Below are positions 8,700 through 17,432 of a DNA stretch of 64,000 nucleotides, in pieces. The DNA comes from JAOUGY01 sp963785075 (GTDB taxonomy: Bacteria > Actinomycetota > Acidimicrobiia > Spongiisociales > ZC4RG35). Under the pieces are notes generated by a model, which was given only the letters and a program-made list of their open reading frames with translations, ran no database searches and was not told the DNA's origin. The DNA lies in NCBI GenBank assembly GCA_963785075.1, contig CAWATW010000007.1:434001-498000 (forward strand), written 5' to 3'. Position 1 is the first letter of the stretch; each line of letters begins with the position of its first letter. Both the position numbers and the translations under genes were made by a program.

Positions 8700-9107
8700 G
8701 TGCGGTCGGTAGGGAATGTGCTGTGGCTGTTGCTGGCCGGTTTGTGGCTGGCGATCGGCTACGTGGCGGCCGGGATCGTCTCGTTCGTCCTGATCGTCAC
8801 GATCCCGTTCGGAATCGCCTCGTTCCGGCTGGCGGGATACGTGCTCTGGCCGTTCGGGCGCACCGTGGTCTGGCAGCGGACTGCCGGAGCCTGGTCGGTT
8901 ATCGGGAACGTCATCTGGCTGTTGATCGTCGGCTGGGAGCTGGCGGTCGTCCACATCGTCGCCGGGCTGCTGTTGTTCCTCACCGTCATCGGCATCCCGT
9001 TCGGCGTCGCCTGCTGGAAGATGGTCCCGCTGGCGCTCCTCCCGCTGGGACGCGAGGTCGTCCCCCTGAGTACGGTGGCCACAGATCCCTACGGCGTCCC
9101 GAGCTGA
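8700..9107 (+). CDS. YccF domain-containing membrane protein
   Basis: This 135-residue integral membrane protein consists of two consecutive YccF units. Each has a hydrophobic pair and the motif 'TIPFGIASFRLAGYVLWPFG' (about 34-53) or 'IGIPFGVACWKMVPLALLPL' (about 97-116). YccF proteins are of unknown function, and in other bacteria occur near membrane-stress genes. GTG start: a TAGACT -10 at 8688-8693 ends 6 nt upstream, consistent with a leaderless transcript. Confidence 0.85.
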   Translation: MRSVGNVLWLLLAGLWLAIGYVAAGIVSFVLIVTIPFGIASFRLAGYVLWPFGRTVVWQRTAGAWSVIGNVIWLLIVGWELAVVHIVAGLLLFLTVIGIPFGVACWKMVPLALLPLGREVVPLSTVATDPYGVPS

Positions 9108-9250
9108 CGATCCGGGCAGGTCGGTGCGCACGGTCTGGGCGTTCGCACCTCCGGGCGCTCCATCCATGGCAGGTTGCGAACTCGCGGCGAGCCCGCCGAG
9201 TGACTGGAGGGGCCGGGACGCGCATCGTGCGCCGCCTATCCTCGGCTGCG

Positions 9251-9865
9251 ATGCCGCCCGTCCCGCCCTCGTCTTCCGAGCATCCCGAAACCGGAAAGTT
9301 CGACTATCCGATGTACCACGCCGAGACGCGGGGACAGTGGCGGGCCTGGCTCGAAGGGAACCACGATTCGGCGCCGGGGGTGTGGCTGTGCTCTTGGAAG
9401 AAGGCCACCGGTCGCCCGTTCTGCCCATATCCGGAAGCCGTGGAAGAGGCGATCTGCTTCGGCTGGATCGACTCCACCAACACCATCCTGGATGACGAGC
9501 GAGGCAGCCAGCTCTTCACGCCTCGCAAGGCGAAGAGCACCTGGACGCGGCTCAATCGGCAGCGGTTCGCCGACCTGGAGGCGGCCGGCCTCATGACCGA
9601 CGCCGGGCGCCGAGCCGTCGAGGTCGCCAAGGCGAACGGCTGGTGGACGATCCTCGACCCGGTCGAAGACCTGATCGAGCCCGATGAGCTGTCGGCGGCC
9701 CTCGATGCCAACTCCGCCGCTCGAGCCAGTTGGGACGGCTTCCCGCCGGGCGCACGCAAACAGATGCTCTGGTGGATCATCAGCGCCGTGCGGGACGACA
9801 CACGCGCCAAACGAATCGCGACCGTCGTCGAGAGGGCCGCTCACGGCGAACGCGCCCTGGGCTGA
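9251..9865 (+). CDS. YdeI/OmpD-associated family protein
   Basis: This 204-residue cytosolic protein matches the YdeI/OmpD-associated (bacteriocin-protection, YdeI type) family through 'WLCSWKKATGRPFCPYPEAV', 'EEAICFGWIDS' and 'SQLFTPRKAKSTWTRLN'. The C-terminal helical part contains 'WDGFPPGARKQMLWWIISA'. The molecular role of the family is unclear, with links reported to resistance against peptides and polymyxin. The frame is open far upstream, but the conserved region begins just after the ATG at 9251. It converges on the permease-prefix protein at 9899. Confidence 0.8.
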   Translation: MPPVPPSSSEHPETGKFDYPMYHAETRGQWRAWLEGNHDSAPGVWLCSWKKATGRPFCPYPEAVEEAICFGWIDSTNTILDDERGSQLFTPRKAKSTWTRLNRQRFADLEAAGLMTDAGRRAVEVAKANGWWTILDPVEDLIEPDELSAALDANSAARASWDGFPPGARKQMLWWIISAVRDDTRAKRIATVVERAAHGERALG

Positions 9866-9898
9866 GAGCGACGCCGTCGTCGCCACTCCCGTGACCGG

Positions 9899-11242
9899 CT
9901 ACGCGAAGCCGAACAGCAGCGGGAGCACGACCACCACGACGACGGCCCACAGCGGGAACACGGGAAGATAGGTCGTCTGCCAGCGCTCGAGGCGGTGGAA
10001 GGTGATCCGCCCCCTCAGGAACAGCGTTGACAGCCAAGCCGTCACCGCCAGGTTGACGAGCAGGACGAGGTTGAGACCGAGGGCGACCGTTCGATTCGGT
10101 GTGAACCCGAGCTCACCGATCCGAGCGATCATGGCCACCAGCACCATGGCGTCGAGCGTCAAGGCCCCGACCACGGCGGCCAGTTGGATCCGATCCATCC
10201 ACCCGGCCGGCCGTTCCGGGTCCCGCGCCGAGGTCGCGTAGAGGACGAGTCCGAGCACTGCGACCAGCATCGCGTCGAAGATGCCCAGGACCTCCCGGTC
10301 GAAGCTTCGACCCAGGTCCGACACGGCATAGGTCACCGCCGAGGCCAACAGCATCACGGCGAACAGCGGCGTGAAGATCATGGTCAGCACCGGCGCCATG
10401 TTCTCCACCACCCGCTTCTTCGACTCGACCAGCCAGGCCGCGATGACCACCGCGCCTGCCGCTCCGGACGGCACCACCCACTCGATGATCCGTTCCGCAT
10501 CGACGCCGGCGGGTTCGAGAATCCCGACCGTGAGACCCATGAGGAGGACGCCACCCTGTGCGATGAGTGCGTAGTAGATCGCCCATTCGCCGGTGAACCG
10601 CACGAAGTCCATCCGGCCTTCGTGTGACCGCAGCCGACCGCGGAGGTAGGGGTATGCGAGGGCGAACCAGAGGACGACGACCACGTGCCCTGCGGCGAGG
10701 GTCTCGGTCTGGGAGCCCGATGCCCACGGATACACATTGATCACGATCCCGGCGGTGGCATAGGGAATGGCCGCCACCAGCAACTGGCGGGCGGTCAGCC
10801 GTCGGCGGTGAGCGGCCCACCCCGCGAGAAATGGCAGCACGAAGAGGCTCACGCTCCGAAGCAGCCACGGGGGCGTCTCATCGGGGAAACCTCCGATCCG
10901 CAACGCGACCTGAATAGCGACGGCAGCGCCCACCGCGAATGCCAGAGCCGCCCGCCACGTGCGATCGACCGAATCGGTCTCGGTGTCGTTCGAGAGCACG
11001 AGCTGCTTCCAAAGCCGTCCGCTGTGCTCCTGGGCGAACTCTCGTGTCAGGTCGTTCACGGCGCCTATGCGCTTCACTGCAACGAGAAACGCCTCGTCAG
11101 GGGTGAGGCCGACCTCGGTGAGTTCGGCCATCTGATCGCGAAGGTGGTTCTCCAGTTCCTCGAGGTCCCGGTCCCCTACGGCCGGACCCCGTGAGACGAA
11201 GCCCCGCCATTCCGAGATCTGAGATTCCACGGAATCCGTCAT
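9899..11242 (-). CDS. Permease-prefix-domain (HAAS-type) multi-pass membrane protein
   Basis: This 447-residue protein begins with a soluble helical prefix, 'WRGFVSRGPAVGDRDLEELE' to 'FAQEHSGRLWKQL' (about 12-80), that resembles the permease prefix domain often encoded next to PadR regulators. About ten hydrophobic helices follow. The start ATG at 11242 overlaps the stop of the padR-like gene (ATGA at 11239-11242), so translation is coupled. In such pairs the PadR protein usually represses the membrane protein, and the prefix domain may sense or anchor. The transported substrate, if any, is unknown. Confidence 0.75.
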   Translation of the reverse strand: MTDSVESQISEWRGFVSRGPAVGDRDLEELENHLRDQMAELTEVGLTPDEAFLVAVKRIGAVNDLTREFAQEHSGRLWKQLVLSNDTETDSVDRTWRAALAFAVGAAVAIQVALRIGGFPDETPPWLLRSVSLFVLPFLAGWAAHRRRLTARQLLVAAIPYATAGIVINVYPWASGSQTETLAAGHVVVVLWFALAYPYLRGRLRSHEGRMDFVRFTGEWAIYYALIAQGGVLLMGLTVGILEPAGVDAERIIEWVVPSGAAGAVVIAAWLVESKKRVVENMAPVLTMIFTPLFAVMLLASAVTYAVSDLGRSFDREVLGIFDAMLVAVLGLVLYATSARDPERPAGWMDRIQLAAVVGALTLDAMVLVAMIARIGELGFTPNRTVALGLNLVLLVNLAVTAWLSTLFLRGRITFHRLERWQTTYLPVFPLWAVVVVVVLPLLFGFA

Positions 11243-11601
11243 GAGGTAGTTCCGATCAGCAGGCCGGGTGGGTCGATGCCACGCCACGCATCGTCCAGCG
11301 CTCTCGCCACGGTCTCCCATTGGCGCTTGTGCTCCGCCAGTGCGGCCAACCCGTCCTCGGTGATGGCGTAGTACTTGCGGCGTCGCCCTTCGGGCGGCGT
11401 TCGCCATTCGGGGGTGACGTATCCGAGACGCTGAAGCCGGTGCAGCAACGGATACAGCATGCCGTCGGTCCACTCGAGTTCGCCCTCCGAAAGCCGGCGG
11501 ATCCGCTTGAGAATGGCGTACCCGTAGCTCTCGCCTTCCGTCAGGATTGCCAGAACCAGGGGAGTGGCCGACGCAGCCACGAGGTCCTTGTCGATCTGCA
11601 T
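11239..11601 (-). CDS. PadR family transcriptional regulator
   Basis: This 120-residue protein consists of a winged helix with the PadR-type 'LVLAILTEGESYGYAILKRI', 'LEWTDGMLYPLLHRLQRLGY' and 'EGRRRKYYAITEDGLAALAE', followed by a short dimerisation helix. The ATG at 11601 was preferred over an upstream in-frame start because the conserved domain begins right after 'MQIDKDLV' and GGAA lies upstream. It overlaps the downstream membrane-protein gene by 4 nt, the classic PadR/permease-prefix arrangement. A 17-bp direct repeat 158-191 nt upstream is a candidate operator. Confidence 0.9.
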   Translation of the reverse strand: MQIDKDLVAASATPLVLAILTEGESYGYAILKRIRRLSEGELEWTDGMLYPLLHRLQRLGYVTPEWRTPPEGRRRKYYAITEDGLAALAEHKRQWETVARALDDAWRGIDPPGLLIGTTS

Positions 11602-11758
11602 CAGACGTTCCGCTGCACAGGCCGCCGGCGTTGGTGTGCGACAGCGGGGATCACGCCCTCGGCGCACTCAACTGCGTTTCTGCCGGTGGCGGATCTGTTG
11701 GTGGTGGTGTTCACGATGACCTTCCGGTCTCGGGCGGTCGTGTCCGATGGCGACCTGA

Positions 11759-11792
11759 TACATAGAAGCACAAGGTACATAGAAGTGCAAGG
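11759..11792. promoter_or_regulatory. Two 17-bp direct repeats, candidate PadR operator
   Basis: TACATAGAAGCACAAGG (11759-11775) is followed immediately by TACATAGAAGTGCAAGG (11776-11792), with 15 of 17 positions identical. The units are AT-richer than the surroundings. Known PadR sites contain ATGT/ACAT elements, and TACAT occurs in both units. The position between padR and the divergent cupredoxin operon fits an operator, but this is inference. Confidence 0.5.
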
Positions 11793-12001
11793 TATCGCCG
11801 TGCGGCCGAAGGCGGGGCCGGCCGCAGAACGAGCCGGACGGTCGGCCCGTTGCCGTTGCCCATCCGAGCTCGCGGCCGTCGAAGGACTTTCGGCCCCATC
11901 TGTGGGTGGGGCCTGACGTCTTGAGGATTTGTTGACGTTTTCGCGAGGAGGTCGAAACAGCCGCACCGGCACCGTCTCGTCAATGAGCTCGGACGGAAGA
12001 C

Positions 12002-12023
12002 CCCATCGAGTGACCTCGATGGG
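12002..12023. promoter_or_regulatory. Perfect 9-bp hairpin upstream of the cupredoxin gene
   Basis: CCCATCGAG (12002-12010), loop TGAC, CTCGATGGG (12015-12023). It would lie in the 5' leader of the cupredoxin transcript, about 50 nt before the chosen ATG. There is no U-tract, so it could be a protein-binding dyad or an mRNA structure rather than a terminator. Confidence 0.4.
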
Positions 12024-12075
12024 ACCCGAATACAGAACGGTGTCTGCCATGCGACCTTCCCGGTCAGAATCCACC

Positions 12076-14214
12076 ATGCGGCGACGTCAGGTCGGCCGAA
12101 TCTCGGCCGCGATGCTCTCCGTGTTCCTCGTGATCGCTTCGTTGCCGCTCGTTGCCGGTGCCGCCACCTCGACTGTCTCCATCACCACAACGCTCACCCC
12201 TCGGGATCTCACGGTCGAACCTGGCACAACCGTCACCTGGACCAACGATGACGGCGAGCGCCACAGGGTGCGGACCACCGACGGGCCCGTGGAGTTCGAC
12301 TCTGGAAACATCGATCCTGGTACGACCTTCAGCTTCACGTTCGACACCGAAGGCACATACCTCTACGTCGATGATCGGGACCGTGACAACGCCAACTATT
12401 TCGGCTCCGTCGTCGTCGAGGCCGGAGGTGGCGGGGCGCCCGGAACCCCACCACCGCCACCCCCGCCCGCAGGCGACGTGGTGATCCAGAACGACACGTT
12501 CGTGCCGGGGTCGATCAGCGTGGCGGTCGGTGGCACGGTCACCTGGTCGAACCAGGACCGCGACCACACCGTCACCGCTCGGGACGGCTCGTTCGACAGT
12601 GGCGTCTTCGACGCCGGCCAGACCTACAACCGCACGTTCAACACCGCAGGGACGTTCAGCTACTTCTGCATCATCCATCCGGAGATGACCGGCACGGTCA
12701 CGGTCACCGACGGCAGTGGCACCCCGCCTCCGCCCGTCCCCCCGCCGCCCACCACCCCTCCCACCACGGCTCCGCCGCCTCCGCCGGCACCGGGCGCAAT
12801 CGACATCTCGATCGTCGACAACGACTTCAACCCATCACCCACGACCGTCGACGTCGGTTCCACTGTGCGCTGGGTCAACACCGGCGCCCTCCCACACACT
12901 GCCACCATGTCCGGCCAGTTCGACTCGGGGATACTCATGGCCGGTGAGACCTACACACGGACGTTCAACACCGCCGGCACCTACGACTACATCTGCACAC
13001 TGCACACCGGGATGACGGGCAGGTTGATCGTCCAGAGCCCAGGTGGCGGCCAGCCGCCGCCGCCACCACCCCCCGGTGACCAGCCGCCGGCCGACGGGAA
13101 CCCGCCCCCCACCTCCCCGCCCTCTGCCGGGTCAGGGTCCATCTCGATCATCGACAACGACTACAGCCCCAGGTCTCGGACGGTGAGCGTCGGGTCGACC
13201 GTCGTGTGGGCCAACAATGGAGCCCTCCCGCACACGGTGACCCTGAGCGGCCAGTTCGATTCGGGGATCCTCATGCCGGGCGAGACGTACAGTCGAACGT
13301 TCGGTACGGCCGGGACCTACAACTACCTCTGCATCCTGCACCCAGGCATGGCCGGAACCCTCGTCGTGCAGGCCGACGACGGCACCGCCCCCGAGGTCGA
13401 GCCAGCCGATCCGGGCGGGGATACCCCAACCTCCCCGGTCGCAGGTGGCATCTCGATCATCGACAACGACTACAGCCCGCGGACCCGAACGGTGAGCGTC
13501 GGGTCCACCGTGAAGTGGGCCAACAACGGAGCGCTCCCGCACACCGTCACCTTGGGTGGGCAGTTCGATTCGGGGATCCTCATGCCCGGTCAGACCTACA
13601 GCCGAACGTTCGGTACCGCCGGGACCTACAACTATCTCTGCACACTGCATCCGGGGATGGCCGGCACCCTCGTGGTGCAGGCTTCCGACGGATCTGCACC
13701 CGAGGTGGAGGCCACGGAGGAGATGGCGACCGGTGCGGCAGCTGACTCCGTACCACAGGGGTTCGCGGTGGACATGGTCGACAACGCCTACGACCCGGCG
13801 GCGATCGAAGTCCACGCCGGCGACAGCATCACGTGGACGAACGTCGGACAGGCTCCGCACACCGTGACCGACCGTGGAGAGTCGTTCGACTCGGGATTTG
13901 TGATGCCAGGGGACGCGTGGACGACGACTTTCGACACCGAGGGGACCTACGAGTACTGGTGCACCATCCATCCGGAGATGGTCGGTGAGATCACGGTCCT
14001 GGCGGCCGGTACCCCCGATGGGACCGCCTCAGGTGGTGTCACCGCCGGCGGCGACACCCCCGCCGGTGCCGCGGCGGCCGCGCTGGCGGCCGTGCGCCCG
14101 GTGCCCGCCATCTTCGGACCGGCCGGTGTCGGAGCCATCGCCGCCGGTCTCTTCGCTCTCGTGCTGGGAGCTCTCACCCTCACACTGGGCGAACCCAGGT
14201 CGAGACGCACGTGA
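12076..14214 (+). CDS. Six-domain secreted cupredoxin (multi blue-copper protein)
   Basis: This 712-residue exported protein has a signal peptide at about 1-30, six cupredoxin domains of about 80 residues joined by Pro/Gly-rich linkers, and a C-terminal hydrophobic helix with a basic end ('GEPRSRRT'). Domains 2-6 keep the type-1 copper ligands: a His after the fourth strand (PHTV/DHTV) and a C-x2-H-x2-M loop ('FCIIHPEM', 'ICTLHTGM', 'LCILHPGM', 'LCTLHPGM', 'WCTIHPEM'). Domain 1 has lost Cys, His and Met. Each copper domain should bind one Cu and pass electrons outside the membrane. The ATG at 12076 gives a standard signal peptide; in-frame ATG 12049 is an alternative. The downstream lipoprotein gene overlaps its stop codon. 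Confidence 0.85.
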   Translation: MRRRQVGRISAAMLSVFLVIASLPLVAGAATSTVSITTTLTPRDLTVEPGTTVTWTNDDGERHRVRTTDGPVEFDSGNIDPGTTFSFTFDTEGTYLYVDDRDRDNANYFGSVVVEAGGGGAPGTPPPPPPPAGDVVIQNDTFVPGSISVAVGGTVTWSNQDRDHTVTARDGSFDSGVFDAGQTYNRTFNTAGTFSYFCIIHPEMTGTVTVTDGSGTPPPPVPPPPTTPPTTAPPPPPAPGAIDISIVDNDFNPSPTTVDVGSTVRWVNTGALPHTATMSGQFDSGILMAGETYTRTFNTAGTYDYICTLHTGMTGRLIVQSPGGGQPPPPPPPGDQPPADGNPPPTSPPSAGSGSISIIDNDYSPRSRTVSVGSTVVWANNGALPHTVTLSGQFDSGILMPGETYSRTFGTAGTYNYLCILHPGMAGTLVVQADDGTAPEVEPADPGGDTPTSPVAGGISIIDNDYSPRTRTVSVGSTVKWANNGALPHTVTLGGQFDSGILMPGQTYSRTFGTAGTYNYLCTLHPGMAGTLVVQASDGSAPEVEATEEMATGAAADSVPQGFAVDMVDNAYDPAAIEVHAGDSITWTNVGQAPHTVTDRGESFDSGFVMPGDAWTTTFDTEGTYEYWCTIHPEMVGEITVLAAGTPDGTASGGVTAGGDTPAGAAAAALAAVRPVPAIFGPAGVGAIAAGLFALVLGALTLTLGEPRSRRT
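13141..13692 (+). repeat. Recently duplicated cupredoxin domain (domains 4 and 5)
   Basis: Codons 13141-13383 and 13450-13692 encode two 81-residue domains that are 75 of 81 residues identical, and the DNA is highly similar. The unit offset is 309 bp. The other domains are much more diverged, so this is a recent in-frame tandem duplication that could vary between strains. Confidence 0.85.
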
Positions 14215-14558
14215 GCCGCCCCGGTCGTCGAAATCGTTGGGCGCCTGGTATCGGGATCGTCGGCATCATGTCGCTGGTAGTTGCGTGCAGCGGCACAGCC
14301 GGGCCCGACGGTGACGCCGGTTCGATGTCGGGAGTCGTGGTCGCGGTCGACGGGAGCCTCCAGGGCATCGATCGCTTCACGGTTCTCGACTCGAGTGGCA
14401 TCGAGACCGTTTTCGAGCCGGCGCCGGAGGCGACGTTTGGTGAGGAGGGCCCTCTCAGCCACCTGTTCGACCATCTCCGAACTGGGGAGCCGGTGCACGT
14501 CGAGTACACACGCGACGAAGGGGCCATGATCGCCCGGCACGTCGGGGATGCTGGATGA
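14211..14558 (+). CDS. Small lipoprotein of the cupredoxin operon
   Basis: This 115-residue protein has a lipoprotein signal ending in a 'SLVVAC' lipobox with Cys26, followed by a beta-rich domain ('MSGVVVAVDGSLQGIDRFTV' and 'HVEYTRDEGAMIARHV'). No named family is recognised; the pattern resembles a small beta-barrel. The GTG start at 14211 overlaps the cupredoxin stop (GTGA), and its own stop overlaps the next ATG, so the three proteins are probably made together at the outer face of the membrane. A metal or redox role is suggested only by context. Confidence 0.65.
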   Translation: MSRPGRRNRWAPGIGIVGIMSLVVACSGTAGPDGDAGSMSGVVVAVDGSLQGIDRFTVLDSSGIETVFEPAPEATFGEEGPLSHLFDHLRTGEPVHVEYTRDEGAMIARHVGDAG

Positions 14559-15415
14559 GACGCCTCGCCTGCTTGCTCGTCCTCGGTGTGCTGCTGGCCG
14601 GATGCGGCGCCGCCGAATCGGGCGATGCCCTCGCGTCGGCCTCGGCCATCGTCGTGAGCTCCGATCTGGCACCCGGCCGCGCACGCCTGCTCGTCGGCCT
14701 CGTGGGCCCGGACGGAACCCGTCTCGGATCGCCCCACGACGAGGTCGCCATCGAGATCGCCCCCGCCGATCGGCCCGACCTCCGCAGCCGGGCACCTGGT
14801 GCCTTCACGTGGATCATCGAAGGTGGGATCGGGCTGTATCGGGCCGAGTTCCAGATCGACGCGCCGGGGCAGTACGTCGCCACCGTCGTTCCCGACGGCG
14901 GTCTGCCGCTCGAGCCGGTGCCCTTCACCGTGAACCCAGAGACCTTTGCCCCCGGAATCGGCGATCTCGCTCCGCTGACGCCGACACCGACGCTGTCGGG
15001 TAACGCCCTCGAAGCGATCAGCACCGATCCCGACCCGGACCCCAGCTTCTATGCGATGTCGCTCGACGAGGCGGTGTCCTCGGGTCGCCCCACGGTGGCC
15101 GTTTTCAGCACCCCGGGCTTCTGTGTCACCACCGCGTGTGGTCCGATGCTCGACCTCGCGAAGGAGGTCGCCCCCGGCTACCCGGAAGTTCACTTCGTTC
15201 ACGTGGAGATCTACGAAGGTTTCGACGAGGCCGACTTCAGCCCGGACCCGGCGCACCTGGCGCCAGCCGTCACCGCCGGAGGCTGGAACCTGCCGACAGA
15301 GCCGTGGGTGTTCGTCGTCGATGCCTTCGGGATCGTCACCGACCGTTTTGAAGGAGTGATGGATCCCGCCGAACTGAGAGAGGCTCTCGGCCCCCCAGTT
15401 CTGACAGGTGGGTGA
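14555..15415 (+). CDS. Thioredoxin-fold lipoprotein
   Basis: This 286-residue protein has a lipoprotein signal with 'LLAGC' lipobox (Cys17), an N-terminal beta-sandwich-like part (about 35-130) and a C-terminal thioredoxin fold. The fold contains 'FSTPGFCVTTACGPMLDLA', a C-x4-C pair at the usual active-site position, and ends with the cis-Pro-type 'LPTEPWVFVVDAFG'. Thiol proteins near cupredoxins often load or reduce copper sites, as SCO1 does with CxxxC. Here the spacing differs, so the copper role is inference. The ATG overlaps the preceding stop (ATGA at 14555-14558). Confidence 0.75.
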   Translation: MRRLACLLVLGVLLAGCGAAESGDALASASAIVVSSDLAPGRARLLVGLVGPDGTRLGSPHDEVAIEIAPADRPDLRSRAPGAFTWIIEGGIGLYRAEFQIDAPGQYVATVVPDGGLPLEPVPFTVNPETFAPGIGDLAPLTPTPTLSGNALEAISTDPDPDPSFYAMSLDEAVSSGRPTVAVFSTPGFCVTTACGPMLDLAKEVAPGYPEVHFVHVEIYEGFDEADFSPDPAHLAPAVTAGGWNLPTEPWVFVVDAFGIVTDRFEGVMDPAELREALGPPVLTGG

Positions 15416-15465
15416 GACCGAGTGATCGACGAACGTCGGTGGCCCACCGCTCCGTTCAAAGGGAC

Positions 15466-17202
15466 TCAAGCCCGTTCCGACAGCTCGAGCCAGCGGTCCT
15501 CCGCCGCTGCAAGCTCGGTCCGCGCCCCCGCCAGCCCCTCACCGATCGATGTCGCCGCCTCCCAGTCCGACCCGGTCCGCTCCAGTTCGGCCGTGAGCGT
15601 CTCGATGCGAGATTCGAGCTCCGAGATCTTCCGCTCGAGCGTCTGTAACTCGCGTCGTTCCTTGTAGGTCAAGCGGTCGGCGTATCGGTTTGAACGATCA
15701 CGGGTGTCGCCACCCTTGAGCCGCTTGGCGGCCGGGTCGGCCGCCTGCTCGGCCCGGTACGCCGCCCAGCCGCCGGGATGGTGGCGGATGCTGCCGTCCG
15801 GCTCGATCGAAAGGATCTCGTGGCACACCCGCTCGAGGAAGTATCGATCGTGGGTGGCGGCGACCACGGCTCCCGGCCAGCTGTCGAGGAAAGCCTCGAG
15901 CACCCCGAGGGTCTCGAGGTCGAGGTCGTTGGTGGGCTCATCGAGCAGGAGGAGGTTGGGGGCGCCGGCCAGCATCCGCAGCAGCTCGAGACGGCGCCGT
16001 TCCCCGCCGGACAATTCTCCGACCAGCGTCGACTGCTGCGCCGACGTGAACCCGAACCGCTCGAGCAACTGACCCGCCGACACCGTGAGACCCGAAGCGA
16101 GCCGGGTGTGCTCGGCGATCTCCCGCACCGCGTCGAGCACCCTCATCGTCTCGGGAAGAGGCTCCGGGTGCTGACCGAACCAACCGGCGAAGATGGTGTC
16201 GCCGGTCACCACGTGACCCTCGGATGGCTCCATCCGACCCGCCATCAACCGGAGCAGCGTGGTCTTGCCTGCCCCGTTGGGTCCGACCACCCCGATTCGG
16301 GCGTCGGCGGGGAGGCGGCGCTCGATGTGACGCAGCACCCAGCGGTCGCCGAAGCGGACGCCGGCGTCGACCAGGTCGACCACCTTGTTGCCGATCCGCC
16401 GTGCGGGAAGCGCCAGCTCGAGCGTCCTCGTCTCCTCGACTCGAGCGGCGTCGAACAGGGCGTGGGCAGCGTCGATCCGGGCCTTCGACTTGGACGTGCG
16501 GGCCTTGGGGCTGCGCCGCAGCCACTCGAGCTCGATCCGGGCCAGGTTCTGACGTTTACGTTCGGTGGCGATCTCCTGCGCCTCGCGCCGGGCCCGGGCC
16601 TCGATGTAGTCCTCGTAGGTGCCGCGGTGGGTGTGGATGTTCCGGCGGTCGATCTCGAGGATCCTGCTCGCCACACGGTCGAGGAGGTAGCGGTCGTGGG
16701 TCACGATCACCAACGCCCCGGACCGGGCGGCCAGTTCCTCCTCCATCCAGTCGATGACGTCGACGTCGAGGTGGTTGGTCGGTTCGTCCAGGATCGTGAC
16801 CTCGGCCTCGGTGGCAAGCGTCTCCGCCAGAGCGAGACGACGCCGCTGGCCGCCCGACAGCTGGCCGACGGTCACGTCAAGGTCGGTGAGCCCGAGGCGA
16901 TCGACCAGGGCGATGAGCTCCCGGTGGGAGTCGGTGACCTGGCGGAGGGTCATGGACGGATCGAAATGTGGCTCTTGCTCCAACATCGCCACCCGCACGT
17001 GCCGACCCCGCACCACCCGCCCCTGGTCGGGTTCGATGGTGCCGGCGAGCAACCCGAGCAGGGTCGACTTCCCCGAGCCGTTGAGCCCGATCACGCCAAG
17101 CCGGTCGCCGTCGTCGATCCCGAAGGTCACGTCCTCCAGCACGGGACGTTCGGGAAACGCCTTCCACACCTTCTCGACGCTGATGAGGTTCACGGCCGCC
17201 AC
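15466..17202 (-). CDS. ABC-F family ATPase (Uup-like)
   Basis: This 578-residue soluble protein has two ABC ATPase domains. Walker A is 'GLNGSGKST' (about 39-47) and 'GPNGAGKTT' (about 310). Signatures are 'LSGGQRRRLALAE' and 'LSGGERRRLELLR', each followed by Walker B 'LDEPTN'. Between the domains is a basic linker ('RRSPKARTSKSKARIDAAHA'), and at the end a coiled coil (about 515-575) as in Uup. ABC-F proteins act on ribosomes or, for Uup, on DNA and translation, and are not transporters. GTG start at 17202; a second GTG at 17193 is possible. It is convergent with the cupredoxin operon. Confidence 0.9.
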   Translation of the reverse strand: MAAVNLISVEKVWKAFPERPVLEDVTFGIDDGDRLGVIGLNGSGKSTLLGLLAGTIEPDQGRVVRGRHVRVAMLEQEPHFDPSMTLRQVTDSHRELIALVDRLGLTDLDVTVGQLSGGQRRRLALAETLATEAEVTILDEPTNHLDVDVIDWMEEELAARSGALVIVTHDRYLLDRVASRILEIDRRNIHTHRGTYEDYIEARARREAQEIATERKRQNLARIELEWLRRSPKARTSKSKARIDAAHALFDAARVEETRTLELALPARRIGNKVVDLVDAGVRFGDRWVLRHIERRLPADARIGVVGPNGAGKTTLLRLMAGRMEPSEGHVVTGDTIFAGWFGQHPEPLPETMRVLDAVREIAEHTRLASGLTVSAGQLLERFGFTSAQQSTLVGELSGGERRRLELLRMLAGAPNLLLLDEPTNDLDLETLGVLEAFLDSWPGAVVAATHDRYFLERVCHEILSIEPDGSIRHHPGGWAAYRAEQAADPAAKRLKGGDTRDRSNRYADRLTYKERRELQTLERKISELESRIETLTAELERTGSDWEAATSIGEGLAGARTELAAAEDRWLELSERA

Positions 17203-17412
17203 GCGGCCGCCTGTCCCTCCCCGTCGGGAGCCACGATCCCGAGTTCCACGTATGTCATGACCGTCACCGCGGCCATGATTGCATCGTCGTCTCGATCAGC
17301 ACACCGGGGCCGTGGGATGGCTCGAGGAGCGCGACTCTGTGGCTGATCGTTCGTCCAGGGGCTCAGCGCCGATTCCGTCACCACTCAGGGCTCAGTTGCG
17401 CCGTTCTGGCAT

Positions 17413-17428
17413 TTATCAGATATGATAA
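17413..17428. promoter_or_regulatory. Dyad overlapping the leaderless promoter of the TA-like pair
   Basis: TTATCA-GATA-TGATAA at 17413-17428 is a perfect 6-bp inverted repeat. It contains the TATGAT -10 (17421-17426), which ends 6 nt before the GTG at 17433. Binding of the XRE protein here would switch off the unit, as is usual for toxin-antitoxin autoregulation. The binding protein is inferred. Confidence 0.6.
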
Positions 17429-17432
17429 GCGG

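Larger units (their letters stand above)
11602..12075. other. 474-bp divergent intergenic region between padR and cupredoxin operon
   Basis: No convincing gene is seen. The region holds a direct repeat (11759-11792) and a perfect hairpin (12002-12023), described separately. In-frame starts for the cupredoxin gene at 11929 and 12049 fall here, but they would place a long non-signal sequence before the signal peptide. Confidence 0.5.
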
